A DNA stretch of 64,000 bases from Cyanophora paradoxa (GCA_004431415.1 QPMI01000091.1:1-64000); one strand, 5' to 3'. Shown: positions 18,680-30,523, counted from the stretch's first letter. The notes: generated from the sequence alone by a model not told the origin. A program made the numbers and translations.

Positions 18680-20377
18680 ATGGCGCCGCGGATCGGGCTG
18701 CTCGACCTGCCCCGCGACGTCGCACTCCGAATTCTGGACAAGCTTACGACGCTCGATGACCTCGTGGCCGTCGCCCGCTCAAGCAGAGGCCTCTACTGGC
18801 TCGCCTTCGACGCTTCGCTCTGGCGCCGCATTACCCTGCGGTTCCCGTACTCGGACCGCATTTCGACGCGGCAGCTCTTCGCTCTGGTGCGCCTGGCTAC
18901 AGAGCTGGAGTCCCTGAGAATAGGGCGGACGCCCGCGCGCGTCACAGGGGCGCCCCAGTCCGCCCTGTCGCTCACTGCCGTGGCCGCCTGCGAGACGGCG
19001 CGCGGAACTCTGAAGGTCCTTCCTTGTCTCCTCGATGGAGTCGACGCCGCGCCGACGCCCCCTCCGCGCAGCGGCTGGCGCTGGAGGGCCCCTGGCAGGC
19101 GGCTGACTTCGATGTGGCCCTCCCCTTGCTGGAGGCTCTGGAGGACGTAGATCTGGAGGGGGTCACCTTCCTGTACCCCCCAGGCGTCGAGACGCCGAAG
19201 GCCGGCCTCGAGTTCCACCCGCTCCTCTCTCTCCTGCGCTTGCCGGTGCGCTGGCGCGTGCCCTCGGCTAGCGGGGTCATCGCGCCGGCCTCTCTGTGAC
19301 CTCACGCAGCGCCTCCGCCGCCTCCGCTGCGTCTCGGGCGCCGCCGGACGCGACGCCGTCGTTCCCGCCTCGCTTCTCACAGCATGGGGGCGCCTGGTGC
19401 GCGCCGCCTCCGCGCGCCGTACCCCATCCGCCCCTCCGCCCCTTTGACAGCGCCGCAGCTGCCGCTGGAGTCGCTGGAGTGCACGGTGGGCGGCGAGAGC
19501 TCGGCGGCGGTCGAGGCGGCGCTCTCCCGCCTTCCTACCTCCCTCACCTCCCTCGACGTGCGCCTCGTCGCCCGCTCCCCCGACCCCGTCCTCTCCGCCG
19601 CCTGTCCGCCCCGCCCGCCCGCTCGGCTTTGCGGACCGCCGACGCGGGCGCAGGCGTGGGGCACCTGTCGGGGCTCGAGTCGCTGAGCCTCGCGGCGCCG
19701 GGGGCGCTGCTGGGCGACCTGGGGGCGCTGGCGGCCGCCCTGCCCCGCCTCCGCTCGCTCCGCCTGGAGGCCGGCGCCGCCGCCTGGGCCGCCCTCGCCC
19801 CCCTCGCCGGCCTCGTCGAGCTCGCCCTCTCGGGGCCCGCGCTGCCCGCCCCCGCCGCCCTCGCCGCCGCCGTCGGCTCGGCGGCCACGCTGCGGGTGCT
19901 GCGCCTGGGGGATATCGACCCGCGCGCGTCCAGCGACCCCGACGAGATGCTCGCGGCCGCCCCGGGGCCCTTCCCCCACCTCGAGGGTCCGGCCCGCCTC
20001 GCCCCTCTCCCCATTCGACTGCTCCACGTGACGCCTCTGCTGCAGCGCTCACGCTGATCTTGGGCGAGGGTGCGGGTGCGGGGCCCGCCTCGGGGGACCT
20101 GCCGGCTGCGGCGGCGGCGTGCCTTGCCGGGGCGGGGGCGGCGTTGGGCCCGACGGTGGCCCCCGCCCTCGCATCGGTCTCTGTCCACCTCCAGTCACCG
20201 CGCTTTGCGGGGACCGACCTCCTCGCCCTTCGGCCCTTCGGCGCCGCCCGGCACCTGACCGTCACCCTCGTGCCCCCCGATGCGGCCGCGGGCGCCCCGA
20301 GGCCGCCCCCGGAGTCACGCCTCCGAAACGTCGCCGCCCTCCGCGCCGCCGTCCCTTCCCTGCGCATCATTGACTGA
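18680..20377 (+). CDS. F-box protein with leucine-rich repeats
   Basis: ATG 18680 begins MAPRIGLLDLPRDVALRILD, then KLTTLDDLVAVARSSRGLYW and LAFDASLWRRITLRFPYSD. This is a standard F-box (LPxDVxxxILxxL...A.SS..W..L..D..LWR) for SKP1 binding in an SCF ubiquitin ligase. Downstream exons encode leucine-rich repeats: RLALEGPWQAADFDVALPLL, EALEDVDLEGVTFLYPPGV, LPLESLECTVGG, LPTSLTSLDVRL, GLESLSLAAPGALLGDLGAL and LPRLRSLRLEAG. Introns are visible by splice sites, for example GCGCAG at 19067-19072 and the GTGCGC donor near 19395. The last exon ends AVPSLRIID, TGA 20375-20377. The substrate is unknown. Confidence 0.75.
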
Positions 20378-20604
20378 GATCGCTTAGAAGTGCAAAACGC
20401 GGCATTCGACGGTTCTTGAGCACCACTCGCTAGAGTTGATTCTGAGCGAGGCGCTGATCATGAAGCTTGTGGGCTCGCGATCGGGCGGGCCGCGGCACCT
20501 GTCGACGTCGAGCTCGGATCTGCCAAACGCGCAGCTAGCGCTTGAGCTACCGCATGAAACGCCTGGCCAGGCATCGACCAGACGCGTCCGCGACGATTAT
20601 TCAC

Positions 20605-20686
20605 GAGCGGATGGCCGAGCGGTCTAAGGCGCTGGTTTAAGGCACCAGTCTCTTCGGAGGCGTGGGTTCAAGTCCCACTTCGCTCA
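20605..20686 (+). tRNA. tRNA-Leu (anticodon AAG)
   Basis: Full cloverleaf, 82 nt: acceptor GAGCGGA pairs with TTCGCTC (one G-U), D-arm GCC...GGC, anticodon stem CTGGT/ACCAG around the loop TTAAGGC (anticodon AAG). A long variable arm (TCTCTTCGGAGG) is typical of class II tRNA-Leu. The T-arm is GTGGG-TTCAAGT-CCCAC and the discriminator is A. Internal promoter boxes TGGCCGAGCGG (A) and GGTTCAAGTCC (B) are intact. No intron. Confidence 0.95.
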
Positions 20687-20690
20687 TTTT
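20687..20690 (+). terminator. RNA polymerase III T-run terminator of tRNA-Leu
   Basis: Four T directly follow the discriminator base of the tRNA, the usual minimal Pol III terminator; a second TTTT follows at 20697-20700. Confidence 0.75.
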
Positions 20691-20774
20691 ACTCCGTTTT
20701 GCCCACTCTTCGAATCCGGGCGGGGCCCATTCCCGACGCTCCTTGCCTAGGCCTCGCAGCTCTCCAATCCGTAC

Positions 20775-22430
20775 ATGCGCCTAGGGCGGCTGTTCTTTGG
20801 CCTCACAGCGATCCCTCATCGTCACCCGGCAACTCTGCAACCCTCGGCACTCGTTTTGAGCGCTTCGCGCGAGCTTTGCCGGCCAATGCGCACGCGCGGC
20901 CAATTGCAATCCTCTGCCGCCGAGCTGGGGGCCACGAGCGCCAGCAGCGATGAGCCAGCAGCATCGACGTCCCGACGCAAGCGAGCAAGCTCGGCGGCAT
21001 CGCCGTCGGTTGGCGCAGCTGCAGCTGGCACGCCGGGGAAGCGCGGGAAGACAGACACGACCGCGCCCGCGACACCGACGGCCGGAGTGCGCTCCTTCTC
21101 TTTGACGCCGAAGAAGAGCCCACCAAAGAAAGAGCTCGCGGCTAAGGTGCCCCTCGCTCGCACGCGCGCTCGTCCGCGTTACGCGTCGTCCAACCCTGCG
21201 TCGCCCAGCTGATGCGCCTGCCGACAGATTAAGCTCACGCCAGCACTGAAGGAGAAGGCTCAATTGGTGATGCAAAAGCTCGACGAGTGCGCGGCCTAGG
21301 CCTCGCTCCGCCCCGCCCCACTCGCTCTCAGCGCTAGCGATAGCGCCAGCCGCTCACGCGGCCCACGCGCAGATTGTATCCGGCGCCGCCCATACCGCTC
21401 GAGCACAGGGATGGCTTCCAGCTGCTGTGTGCGGTCGTTCTCTCCGCGCAGACGACGGACAAGAAAGTAAATGAGGTGAGCAACTCCGGCAAACGGAGGG
21501 CAGGTCACTCCTGCCCGCTCACCGGGCAGGTTCCAACCGGGCAACTTCGGCGTGTATATATCCGCAGCTACGGCAGCTACCCAGCTTAACCCCGACGCAG
21601 GTCACGCCGACGCTGTTCGCGGAGGCCCCTACGCCTGAGGCGATGGCCGGGCTCCCCGTCGAGCGCATCGCGGAGATCATCCGCCAGGCGCCTCCCCTCC
21701 GCGACGCCGACCTGATCATGAGCTGCGCCCGTAATCGAGCCGGCGGCGGGGGCGCGCGCAGATTGGGCTCGCCCCTCAGAAGTCCAAGGCCCTCAAGGGC
21801 CTCAGCATGATGCTGGTGGACGAGTTCGGGGGGCAGGTGCGGCCCTTGCCCGCAGCCGGGCCCGCCACGCGCGAGCACGTCCAGGCCAGGCCGAGCCTGA
21901 CTTCGCTCGCAGGTTCCGAAGACGTACGAGGAGCTGGAGCGGCTGCCCGGGGTGGGGCACAAGACGGCCTCGGTCGTCATGGCTCAGGTGCACGGGGAGC
22001 CGGCGCTCCCCGTGGACACGCACATCCACAGGTACCCGCCGACCCTGCCGGCCCGCGTGGGGCACCGCCCAAGTCACCCGCAGGCTGGCGGCGCGCTGGG
22101 GCCTCTCGGACGGCTCCAAGGTCGAGCAGACGGAGGCGGACCGTGAGTACCCGCCCCCGGCCCCCGCGGCCACGGTTGCGCTCACCCTCGCCCGCCGGCG
22201 TGGGACCACCAGTGAAGCTTGCATTCCCCCGGGAGGCCTGGAACCGCCTCCACCTCCAGATCATCTACTTCGGGCGCGAGCACTGCCCCGCCCAGCGCCA
22301 CGAGCCCTCCGCCTGCCCCATCTGCTCCTGGGCCGCCCCCTCCGGCTCCCGCTCCGGCGCCAAAGGCAAGGCCAAGGCCAAGGCCGGGAGGACGAAGGAC
22401 GCCAGCGAGAGCGACGGCGATGCAGGATAG
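20775..22430 (+). CDS. NTH1: Endonuclease III (Nth) DNA glycosylase/AP lyase
   Basis: Base-excision repair enzyme removing oxidised pyrimidines. Joining exons gives LTPALKEKAQLVMQKLDELY, PAPPIPLEHRDGFQLLCAVV, LSAQTTDKKVNE, VTPTLFAEAPTPEAMAGLPV, ERIAEIIRQIGLAPQKSKAL and KTYEELERLPGVGHKTASVV. The helix-hairpin-helix lysine (GVGHKTA) and catalytic Asp (PVDTHIHR) are both present. The last exon, LKLAFPREAWNRLHLQIIYF, ends in a partial Fe-S motif, HCPAQRHEPSACPICSW. Its first Cys-Cys spacing is nine residues, not six, and no fourth cysteine follows. The intron after IAEIIRQ begins with GC. Starting at ATG 20775 gives an Arg-rich, acid-poor leader that could be organellar; ATG 20886 is the alternative. 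Convergent with the next gene, 81 bp apart. Confidence 0.88.
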
Positions 22431-22511
22431 GTGGATCGATAGGTCTCTTATTTACACAATAAGAAGCTCCACAGCGATGTACTGAGCGGCCGCAAATTTA
22501 AAACACGGCGG

Positions 22512-24111
22512 GTCACTTCCTGGTGACGCGGGTGACGCGCGTGGTGCGGCGGGGCTTCTCAGGGGAGGAGAGGGCGGCGTGGCTGCCGGCGGGGACCGCG
22601 CCCGCCTGCGCGCGTGCCGCCAAGTCAGAGGTGCGGAAGGCGGGGGCCGGGCGGGGCCGCGCGGGGCTTCAAGTGCCGACCTCCTCGCCCCGGGAGACGC
22701 GGGTGCGGCGTGGCTTGCCCGGGGAGAGGTGCGCGGCCAGGCCGCCGGCGAGGCACGCCTGCGCGCGCGCGGCTGGACGCGAGGCGGGGCGCGGGGCCGG
22801 GGCCGGACCTCGTCGACGGCCACCTCGTCCTCGCCCTCCAGGATGCGCGCCAGCACCTGCGCGCCGGCCGGCCCCCGCCCGTGAGCGCCGGAGAAATCGG
22901 ATCCCGCGCGGCCGCAGGCCCCGCGCGCGCCTGCTCGATGGGCATGCGCGCCTCCTCCCGCAGCGCCTCCAGCTCCGCCGCGTCCGCCTCCTCTGCGCCC
23001 CCGCCTCAGCCGGGCTTCAGCGCGTCGGCTCGGCGGCGGCGAGCGAGGGCGCACCCATCCGCGCATCCTCCTCCTCGCCCTCTTCCTCGTCCCCCGCCTC
23101 CACGCCCTTGCCGCCCTCAACCTCCTCCTCCTCCTCCTCCTCCTCCTCCTCGTCATCCTCGCCCTCCTCTTCATCCTCGTGCTCGGCGGCCGCGCCCTCG
23201 CCCGATCCCCCGTCCTCGTCCCCGCCCTCGCCGGCCCGCTCCTCGCGCTCCTCCTCGTCCATGGCGGCCTCGAAGCCCGCCTCGGCCTCCTCCTCCGCCT
23301 CGTCCTCCGTCGGGCGGAAGTCTGGGTCCTGCTCCTCGGTCTCCTCCTGCCGCCGCCTAAGCCCCTGCCCTCGGCGCGCCCCGCGCCCCGCGTAGCGCAC
23401 CGCCTCGGCCATAATAGTCTCCAGCGGCACGTCGAACACGAGGGAGCCGCCCCGGATCGCCCGCTCCAGGCCGTCCCCCGCCGGGTCGAGGTACCTGAGC
23501 GCGCATGCTCAGTGAGAACGCGCACGCGCGAGCCTGCAGCTGGCGCCGGCAGGAGGAACCCAAAGCACTTTTTCACGAGATCGTCCAGAGGCATAGCGGC
23601 CTCCTTCTTCAGCTCTTCAAGACCTGTGCAGATCGTGAGGCGGGTTAACGTTCATTGAACTCGAGGCGGCCGGGCGCACTCGCGTCCTCAATGTCCTCGT
23701 CCTCGTCGCCTTCCCCCTCGTCAAGATCGTCGAGGGCGTCCTCATCAAGCGCGTCCTCCGCGGTTTGATCGTCGTCTGCAGCGAGCTCCGCGTGTCCAAC
23801 GTCCTCGTCCGCCGCGTCCTCGTCCTCGTCCTCGTGAGACATGAGGTGAAGGATCCACGAAGGCCGCACGCAAAGGATCTGCGCGCGAGGAGGTAGCACC
23901 GCCGCTTCTAGCTCTTGCGGCCGCAGCTAATACGCGCGCATGCGGGCGCAAATGCGGCTCTGAAGCGCGTTTCCGCTAAGCCGCGGACCCGCTGCGCGTG
24001 CGTGAAGTTGGCGCGCTCAAGCGCGGCCGCCGACTCCGCCATCTTGCGCGTGTCCACCGTAGACTCCGCCGGCTGCGCCGCGGCGATCGCCTCGCTCGCG
24101 GAGGGCTCCAT
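22512..24111 (-). CDS. Acidic nuclear-type protein of unknown family
   Basis: Starts at ATG 24111 (MEPSASEAIAAAQPAESTVD). Later exons are extremely acidic: MSHEDEDEDAADEDVGHAEL, DLDEGEGDEDEDIEDASAPG, then after an intron EELKKEAAMPLDDLVKKCFG, FDVPLETIMAEAVRYAGRGA and PDFRPTEDEAEEEAEAGFEA, with long Glu/Asp runs around 23110-23180. The C-terminus has repeated basic SPxKPRRTRV-type units (KPRRTTRVTRVTRK, stop at 22512). Alternation of acidic blocks with LPLDDLV-like helices resembles acidic regions of chromatin-remodelling subunits, but no catalytic domain is present. Exon joins at the 5' end are uncertain. Divergent from the bZIP gene. Confidence 0.5.
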
Positions 24112-24220
24112 TTCCAGGCTCGGACAGCCTCGGAGGCCCTACAATCACTCGTACCCAGTTGCTACTGCTTCCCCCATTGACGTCTTGTCTACGTCGCTCG
24201 ATCGAGCTCGTGCAGGCCGC

Positions 24221-24326
24221 AGCTCTGCAGCTTCAGCGAGCCCACAGCGAGTGCGCTCGAGGCAAATAGCAGGTCGAAGCTCTGCAGCTTCAGCGAGCCC
24301 GCACCGAGTGTGCTCGAAGCAAGCAG
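24221..24326 (+). repeat. 57-bp imperfect tandem duplication upstream of the bZIP gene
   Basis: AGCTCTGCAGCTTCAGCGAG begins at 24221 and again at 24278. About 50 bp of the two units are nearly identical, with substitutions in CCCACAGCGAGTGCG versus CCCGCACCGAGTGTG. It lies 70-170 bp before the bZIP start codon, in the divergent promoter interval. Confidence 0.85.
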
Positions 24327-24393
24327 TCTCCCGCCGTCGAAGCCTGGCTCCTGCATTCCTGCATTGCTCCCACGCTGTTTTGCTCGCTCCAAC

Positions 24394-26497
24394 ATGACCA
24401 AGAGTGATGCTGAAGCGCGAGAAGAAGCGCGGAAGGAGAGGGAGCGAGAGGCGGCGCGGCGGTTCCGTCTGAAGAGAAAGGAACAGTTCCAGGGCCTGCA
24501 GGAAGAGAACAACGTGCGCCCCTGCGGCGGGGCGTGCCTTGCACATGGCTAACATCTGGCAGGAGCTGGCGGAGAAGAACGCCGCCCTGCAGCGCGAGAA
24601 TGACGCCCTGAAGCTGAAGGTCCAGCTGTTGGAGGCCGCAAAGAATCAGTGCATGGGCGAGGATCAAGGTGTTGTTTCTCTTCTCGTGCCGTTGCCGTCT
24701 CTCCTCACTTGGCCTGCCCGCTTGCGCAGGCCAGCTCGAACAAGCGAGGGCACAAGCAGTCGACGATCTAAAATCCATGTTTACAAGTATGCGTCTCGAT
24801 CAGCCGCCGCCCCCTAAGTTTGTCGAGGCAGAGGAGAAGGTCCGCCTGCGAAAAGCCGATCTCTTCTCTGGCTCACTGCGCGTGCAGGTTCACGCCGTCA
24901 AGCGGAAAGAAGGCATGCTGATGCGACGCTACATAATCGAGTTCCAGCGCGCGCTGCTCCCGGCTGCGCATATGGAGGTGAAGCTGCGGTTGCTAAAAGG
25001 GATTGCGGGCGTGGGAGATATCGTGGCGGAGACCGCGGTGGCGGATCTCGCGAACACGGTCAAGTTCACGTGCGTGCAAGTCCTTTTCTCGCTGTAGCGT
25101 TGTCGCTGATCTTCTCGGGATGGCAGGGACGAGCAGAAGTCGAAGATGAAGCAGCACATCGCGGAGCAGCTCTCGAAGATCGAGGCCGTCCTGCCTCGCT
25201 TGCAGGCGCTGAGAGAAATGATTTTGGAGTTAGAGAGCATCCGGTCCGCGTTTCCCTTTCCTCGCTCGGGCGAAGAGAACGTCGACTGATTTCACTTCCA
25301 GCCCTGCGATGGAGAAGAACCTCTGCGTCCTCTTTGGGCAGCAGGACGCGTTCTTTAGGGATACCTTCAACACCCAGCAGCGCGCTGCGCTGCTGGTCTG
25401 GACTGAGTCAAACATGCCGAATCTGGTCGCCCGGCTGGTGAGCGAGCCCGCCGGCCGCTGTCGTCGCTCCGCGCTCACAAAAGCCGATGCGCAGCTGGGC
25501 GACGCCACGGCCGAATTCCTCGAGCTCCTCCCGAAGCAGCGCGAAATGGCCAAGGTGCCTTGGCTGCGCCCGGGTGAGGCCCCGCTCGCTCTGATCCGCG
25601 CCTCAGCTCGCGATGTGCTCGGTGCCGTGCGGCGCCCCGCCCGCTTCGACCTTCAGCGGGGCGAGCCCGATGCTGGCACCAGGCGTGACGCTGCCCAGCC
25701 CGTACCCGAACATCTCCTTCTCGCCGTTTTCCGGCGCGGCGCCGGCCGCCCTGACCTCCTCCTCCTCGGCGGCGGTGGCGGCGGTGGTGGCGCAGCGTGG
25801 CCCCGCCCGGAGGGCGACGCGACCCAGCCCGGAGCCGCAGCGGCTGGCGCTGGCGCTGCCGTCGCCGGGGCCGGCGCCGGCGCTGGTGGGGGTGAAGCAG
25901 GAGGGCGCGGCGGCGCGGCCGGCGGGGGGCGCCGCGGGCGGGTCCTCGGCGAGCTCGTCGCTGGACCTGGACGTCCTGCAGCGGCTCGTGCGGGACGCTG
26001 TGGCGCGGGAGCTCGCCTCGCAGCTCCAGTCGAGCTCGGGCTCGGCCGCCGACCCGCCGCGCAGCAGCTCGAGCAGCAGCGCCGTCTCCACCGCCGACGG
26101 GGGCTCGCCCGGCGGGCCCCTCATCGCCCAGCTCGACCCCATGTCCCCGACCGCCCCGGCGCCGGCCCTCTTCGCGGCGCCCCACGCGCCCGGCGGCGGC
26201 TTCAGCGCGCGTCTCGGGCCCGACGCGTTCTCCCCCGGGAGCGCCGGCGGGTCGTCGCCGGCGGGGGCGGGGCAGGGCGGGGCGATGCTGGCGGGGGCGC
26301 CGCTGGCGCTGACGGAGGCGGACCTCGTGCTGCCCGACCTCGAGCTCGACCTCCGGGAGCTCGTCGACGATGAGCACCTCGACGCTTACTTCGCCGCCGC
26401 CTCCCCCGGCGGCGGCGGCGCCGCCCGCTCCGCCCCCGCCGGCCCCGGGAGCTCCTTCTCCGCCACCGCCGGCGACCCGTTCGCCTTCGGCCTGTAG
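24394..26497 (+). CDS. bZIP transcription factor
   Basis: ATG 24394 (MTKSDAEAREEARKERERE) leads into the basic region AARRFRLKRKEQFQGLQEEN. After a GTGCGC...CAG intron comes a leucine-zipper-like helix, ELAEKNAALQRENDALKLKV QLLEAAKN when read on. Middle exons encode a helical region of unknown function (KADLFSGSLRVQVHAVKRKE; MEKNLCVLFGQQDAFFRDTF; NTQQRAALLVWTESNMPNLV). The last exon is Ala/Ser/Pro-rich and ends in an acidic hydrophobic segment, LPDLELDLRELVDDEHLDAY, typical of an activation domain, before TAG at 26495-26497. It is nuclear and binds DNA as a dimer by family knowledge. The middle domain does not match a family I know. Confidence 0.75.
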
Positions 26498-26739
26498 ACT
26501 CCTCCTCCCTCCCTCCCTCCCCCTTCGTACCTGATGCTTCTTTCAACACTCCCTGGACAGTTTCCGCTCCGCTCGTTTCCTTTGACTGTACCATATCGTC
26601 TTCTTTCGAGCCGCGTGCCGCGCCTCAGCGCCGCCGCCTTGCAGTCGTTAAGTTTAAGCCCAGTGCCTCGGTAGAACAGTATTGTTATCGAAATAATGCA
26701 GGACCGGTTTTCAATGCGATCGTCGCCGGGGCGAGCTGG

Positions 26740-29700
26740 CTAGAAGCGGGCGACGAGGGGGAAGGAGAGCTCCTTGCCGGGGGCCCAGCGGCGCCCCTCG
26801 GCGTCCACGACGGTGGGGACGACGGAGACGGTGTAGTGCGAGGCGGCCTGCGGGTCGTGCCCGGGCCCGGCCCCGTGGTGCGCCCCCGCGGGGACGTTCA
26901 GCGCCGCCGAGAGGGCGAAGTACTCCGCCCCGCGCGGCCGCACTCTCAGCAGCGCGCTGTGCAGCACGGCGCCGGCGGGGGCGCCCTCGGGGGCCGCCGC
27001 GGCCGCGGACGGGCCCCGCGGGGGCTCCGAGAGCCGCAGGGCGACCTCGACGAGTGCGGCGCGGCGGCCGCGGGGCGGGGCGTGGGCGAGGCGCCCCGCG
27101 ACGTGGAGCAGCAGCGCCGTGCCCGGCTTCGCGAGGACGTACTCCGCCGGCGGGCGCGGCGAGGGCGTCAGGTGCAGCTGCACGAAGGGCGCGGGGCGGC
27201 CCGAGAGGAAGTAGGGGGGTACGGGCAGGCGGGAGCGGAGGGGCGAGGCGAGGGCGGCGGCGAGGGCGGCGGGGGACTCGGGGGCGGCGGCGCGCAGGCG
27301 GTCGTAATCGGCGCCGGTGGCGTCGATGGCGCGCAGCGTCTGCGGGTCGGCCGCGAAGCAGCGCGACCGCAGCGCCTCGCACTGCTCCGCCAGGTCCGAC
27401 GCGGGGCGCGCGCCCGGGGCCGCCTCGGTCTGCGCCCAGAGGGCCGTCCGCAGGGCGAGGTACGCGTGCTGGAACCAGAGGGCGCCGGGCGAGGGGGCCG
27501 CCTGCCGCGCGGCGTCAGTCAGAGGCGACGCTGCGCGGGGGCCGCGGGGGTGCGCGCGCCCGCTTGAGGTGGCCGGCGGCGCGGCGGAAGTGGCGCAGGC
27601 GGCGGGCGGCGTCGGCGGTCGCCTCGGCGCCGGGCGGGCCGTCCGCCTCGGCGGCGCAGAGGGCGCCCAGCGCGGCGACGAACTCGGCCGGCCTGCTGCC
27701 CGTGTCGGGCCCCGGGCTCAGCGCATCGAAGGCGGCGGCGGCCGCGGCGAGGAGGCCCCGCCGCGCGCAGAGGCACGCCGCGCGGTACGCCGTCCACCGC
27801 CGCGCCAGCGCCGCCCTCGCCAGCGACTCGCGCAGCGCCGCCTCGAGCGGCCCCGCCGCCGCCGCCTCCGACGCCGCCGCCGCCTCACACAGCAGCGCGT
27901 AAGCGGCGAACTGGCGCCGGTGTGAAGGGCGGCGGCGAGGGCGGGAGGCGGGGCGGGGCGCGCACGGCAAACCCGTCGTTGTCGGCGGTCTCCGCTGTGG
28001 CGAGGAGGGCGTCCGCGCGGGCCGCTGCCGCCTCGCGCGCCGCGGCGCCGCCTGCCGCCCGCACACAGGCTGCCACGCAGCGCAGCACGCCCGCGGAGCC
28101 CGCCCCTGCGCGCCGGCGTCAGCGGCAGAGCGGGGTTGGAGATTGACAGCAGAGCGCGCACCGCGGCTCTCGAGGGCTGGGGTGATTAGTTCGGCGGCGG
28201 CGCGGGCGGCGGGAGCGGGGCAGGGCCCGGCAGCGACGGCGGCCAGGATGCGGGCCGCGCAGGGGAGCGACCCGTCCCTCTCTGGGGGCGCGCCGGCGGG
28301 GCCGCGTCAGCGGGGCCTGCGGGCGGGGCGAGGAGGAGGCTGCGCACCGGCCTCGGGGTCGTGCAGGGCCCTCCTGCAGAGGCCGCCGGCGACCGCTGCA
28401 GCCTGCTCCGCCACCGCGGGGTCGATGTCTGCCGGCGGGCGCGAGGTGAGCGGGGGCGACGAGGGGCGCGTGGAAGGGAGGCAGACCGGGGGAGAGGGAG
28501 GAGAGGAGGCGGGCGAGGGCGGCGGAGCAGTCGGCGGGGTGGGCGGCGGCGTGCGGGGCGCAGGCGGCGACCAGGTCGGGGGCGGGGCGGGGCGGGGCGG
28601 GGGCGCCGAGCTCGGGCGGGGGGCAGAGGAGCTCGGGGCGGGCGTCGGCGACGACGCGGAGGGCGCGGCGGGCGACGGCCGGCGGCGCGTCGGGCTCGCG
28701 CAGGATGGCGGAGAGGCGGGGCAGGGCGCGGGGCGCCGGGGCGGCGAGGGGCCGGGCGCCCCCGGCGGCGAGCTCGGCGAGGGCCTCGAGGGCGGCGCAG
28801 CGGAGGTGGGGGCGGGGGTCGGCCTCGGCGAGGGAGAGGAGGAGGAGGACGTGGCCCTCGAGGGGCGCGACGGCCTCCAGGGCGAGGTGCGTCATCGCGC
28901 CCAGCACGACGGGCGCCAGCTCCGGCTCGGCGAACGCGTGCATCATCTGCCGCAGCAGGTCGTACGCCTGCGCCGCGGGGGCGTCGGAGACCGGCGCGGC
29001 TGCCGCGGGGCGGGGCGGGGCGGACTCGGTCGACGGTCTTGGGGTCGGAGAGCATGTGCTGCAGAAGCGGGATGAGCTCCCTCCGCAGCCACGGCGGCCC
29101 GTCCGCGTCTGCAGGGGCGTCGGTCCTCGGCGATCGGCGGGGACGCTACGGGGCCGGGCGAGGGGGCGGCCGCACTGGCGAGGAGGGCGGCGACGGCCTC
29201 GAGGGAGGAGCGGGCGAAGGCGGCCGAGATCGCGCAGAGGCGGTGCGCGGCCGCGATCGCCCCGCGCGCCTCCACCTCCCCCTCGGGCGTCCACAGCTCC
29301 GCGTGCCGAATCCCCAGCAGCGCGTCGTGCACCCTGCGGGGGCCTGCGTTGGCCGGCCGCGCTCGCGGACGCGGGGCACGCCGACCTGTGCTGGATCTCG
29401 ACGCGCTTAATCACGTTCGGGGCCATGCACGCCAGCGCTCGCAGCGCGACGCCTCGCGCTACGGGGCTCGTGTCCTGCAGCACCGTGACGACGCGCTTGA
29501 TCAGCTGATCCGCGTTCGACGCCCGGTTCAGCTGCGCTTCGCATCGCTTGAACACCGCGACGACAGCGTTACGCGCAAGGTTGTTGTTGCTGCGTGGCGC
29601 GCGGCCGGGTTAGCGGCGAAGTGCGACGGGAGGGCGGTGCGGCGGACCACGACCAGAAGAAGTCCGCGAGCTTGAGGAACGCGGTATTGATCACGACGGG

Positions 29701-29823
29701 AAGCGGACGGCTCTCGATGAACTGCCCAGCCTGCAGGACCGCGTCGATCTGGGCCTGCAGCGACGGCGCGCGGAGGCCGGCTTCAAGCTGGACCAGCATG
29801 CGCGATCCATCCTTCGTCGCCAT
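26740..29823 (-). CDS. INTS7: Integrator complex subunit 7
   Basis: HEAT/ARM-repeat subunit of the Integrator snRNA-processing and Pol II termination complex. Starts at ATG 29823 with MATKDGSRMLVQLEAGLRAP. FIESRPLPVVINTAFLKLAD and, after an intron, NNNLARNAVVAVFKRCEAQL line up with the INTS7 N-terminus (ILINSAFLKLADVF..GNN). LIKRVVTVLQDTSPVARGVA and LRALACMAPNVIKRVEIQHR continue the match to the NDPVARAITLRML-type region. Next exons hold WTPEGEVEARGAIAAAHRLC and Ala/Leu-rich helical repeats (LRCAALEALAELAAGG). The C-terminal exon, beta-rich, ends KELSFPLVARF at 26740. Many GC-rich introns. Divergent from the small gene at 30093 (269 bp). Orthology rests on recognition by eye. Confidence 0.75.
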
Positions 29824-30092
29824 GCCAGTCCGCCGCCGCTGGGGCGCCGCACTTGCTTTCCTCTTTTTTGCAGGGGGGGAGAGACGGCGAGGGGGTATTC
29901 TCGTTAAGTGCAGTGAAGCTTCACAGCTGCCTCCCGGCGCCCGCGATTCCCGGCGCATACTCGTCCTGCGCCACTCGATCCGCATCTCCACACAGCAGCA
30001 AAGCTTTAACGCAGTTGGCACCGCGCTTCCCTTCCAGCGGATCGGAGCTTGCCAGTGTTGCCACATCACGTCTACTCGACCACTCGAGTGCC

Positions 30093-30523
30093 ATGAGCAC
30101 AGCTCCGAGCGTCCCCTCGTCGAGGCCGGTCTATTCGGCTTCCGCCTTACAGCGAGCGATGTCGCCCTCCAAGCGGCAAAACCTCAACACCTTCGTGCTG
30201 AAGAAGAGCAGCATCAACCAACTCGGTGCGATGCGCGTAATCAGAACGCCGAACCCAGCTACGTTGCATCGACCGAACGCTTTTAAGGCGCGTACATCGC
30301 GCTCGAAACGGCCCCTCCGGCGCGGCGCTTATCTGCAGCGCCGCAGTCGTACCACGACTCGCTCCACGGGCCTGTCCCGGAACTCCCTCGAATTATCCCG
30401 AAGCGCGAGCCACTCTTTTACTCGACACAACAATTCAAACAACTGGACCCGCGGTTGCACCAGGTCTGCGCCGCCGCCATCCTGCTAGCCCTCATGCCAG
30501 AGGCCGCTCGCCATGTTCTCTAG
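30093..30523 (+). CDS. Small two-exon protein of unknown function
   Basis: ATG 30093 begins MSTAPSVPSSRPVYSASALQ, then RAMSPSKRQNLNTFVLKKSS INQL to a CTCG/GTGCG donor after 30225. The intron 30226-30338 (113 nt) ends TCTGCAG. Exon 2 restores frame as APQSYHDSLHGPVPELPRII and PKREPLFYSTQQFKQLDPRL, ending ALMPEAARHVL with TAG 30521-30523. The product is about 105 residues, basic at the N-terminus and helical at the C-terminus. Splice phase and composition support the model; no family is recognised. It shares the 269-bp promoter interval with INTS7. Confidence 0.6.
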
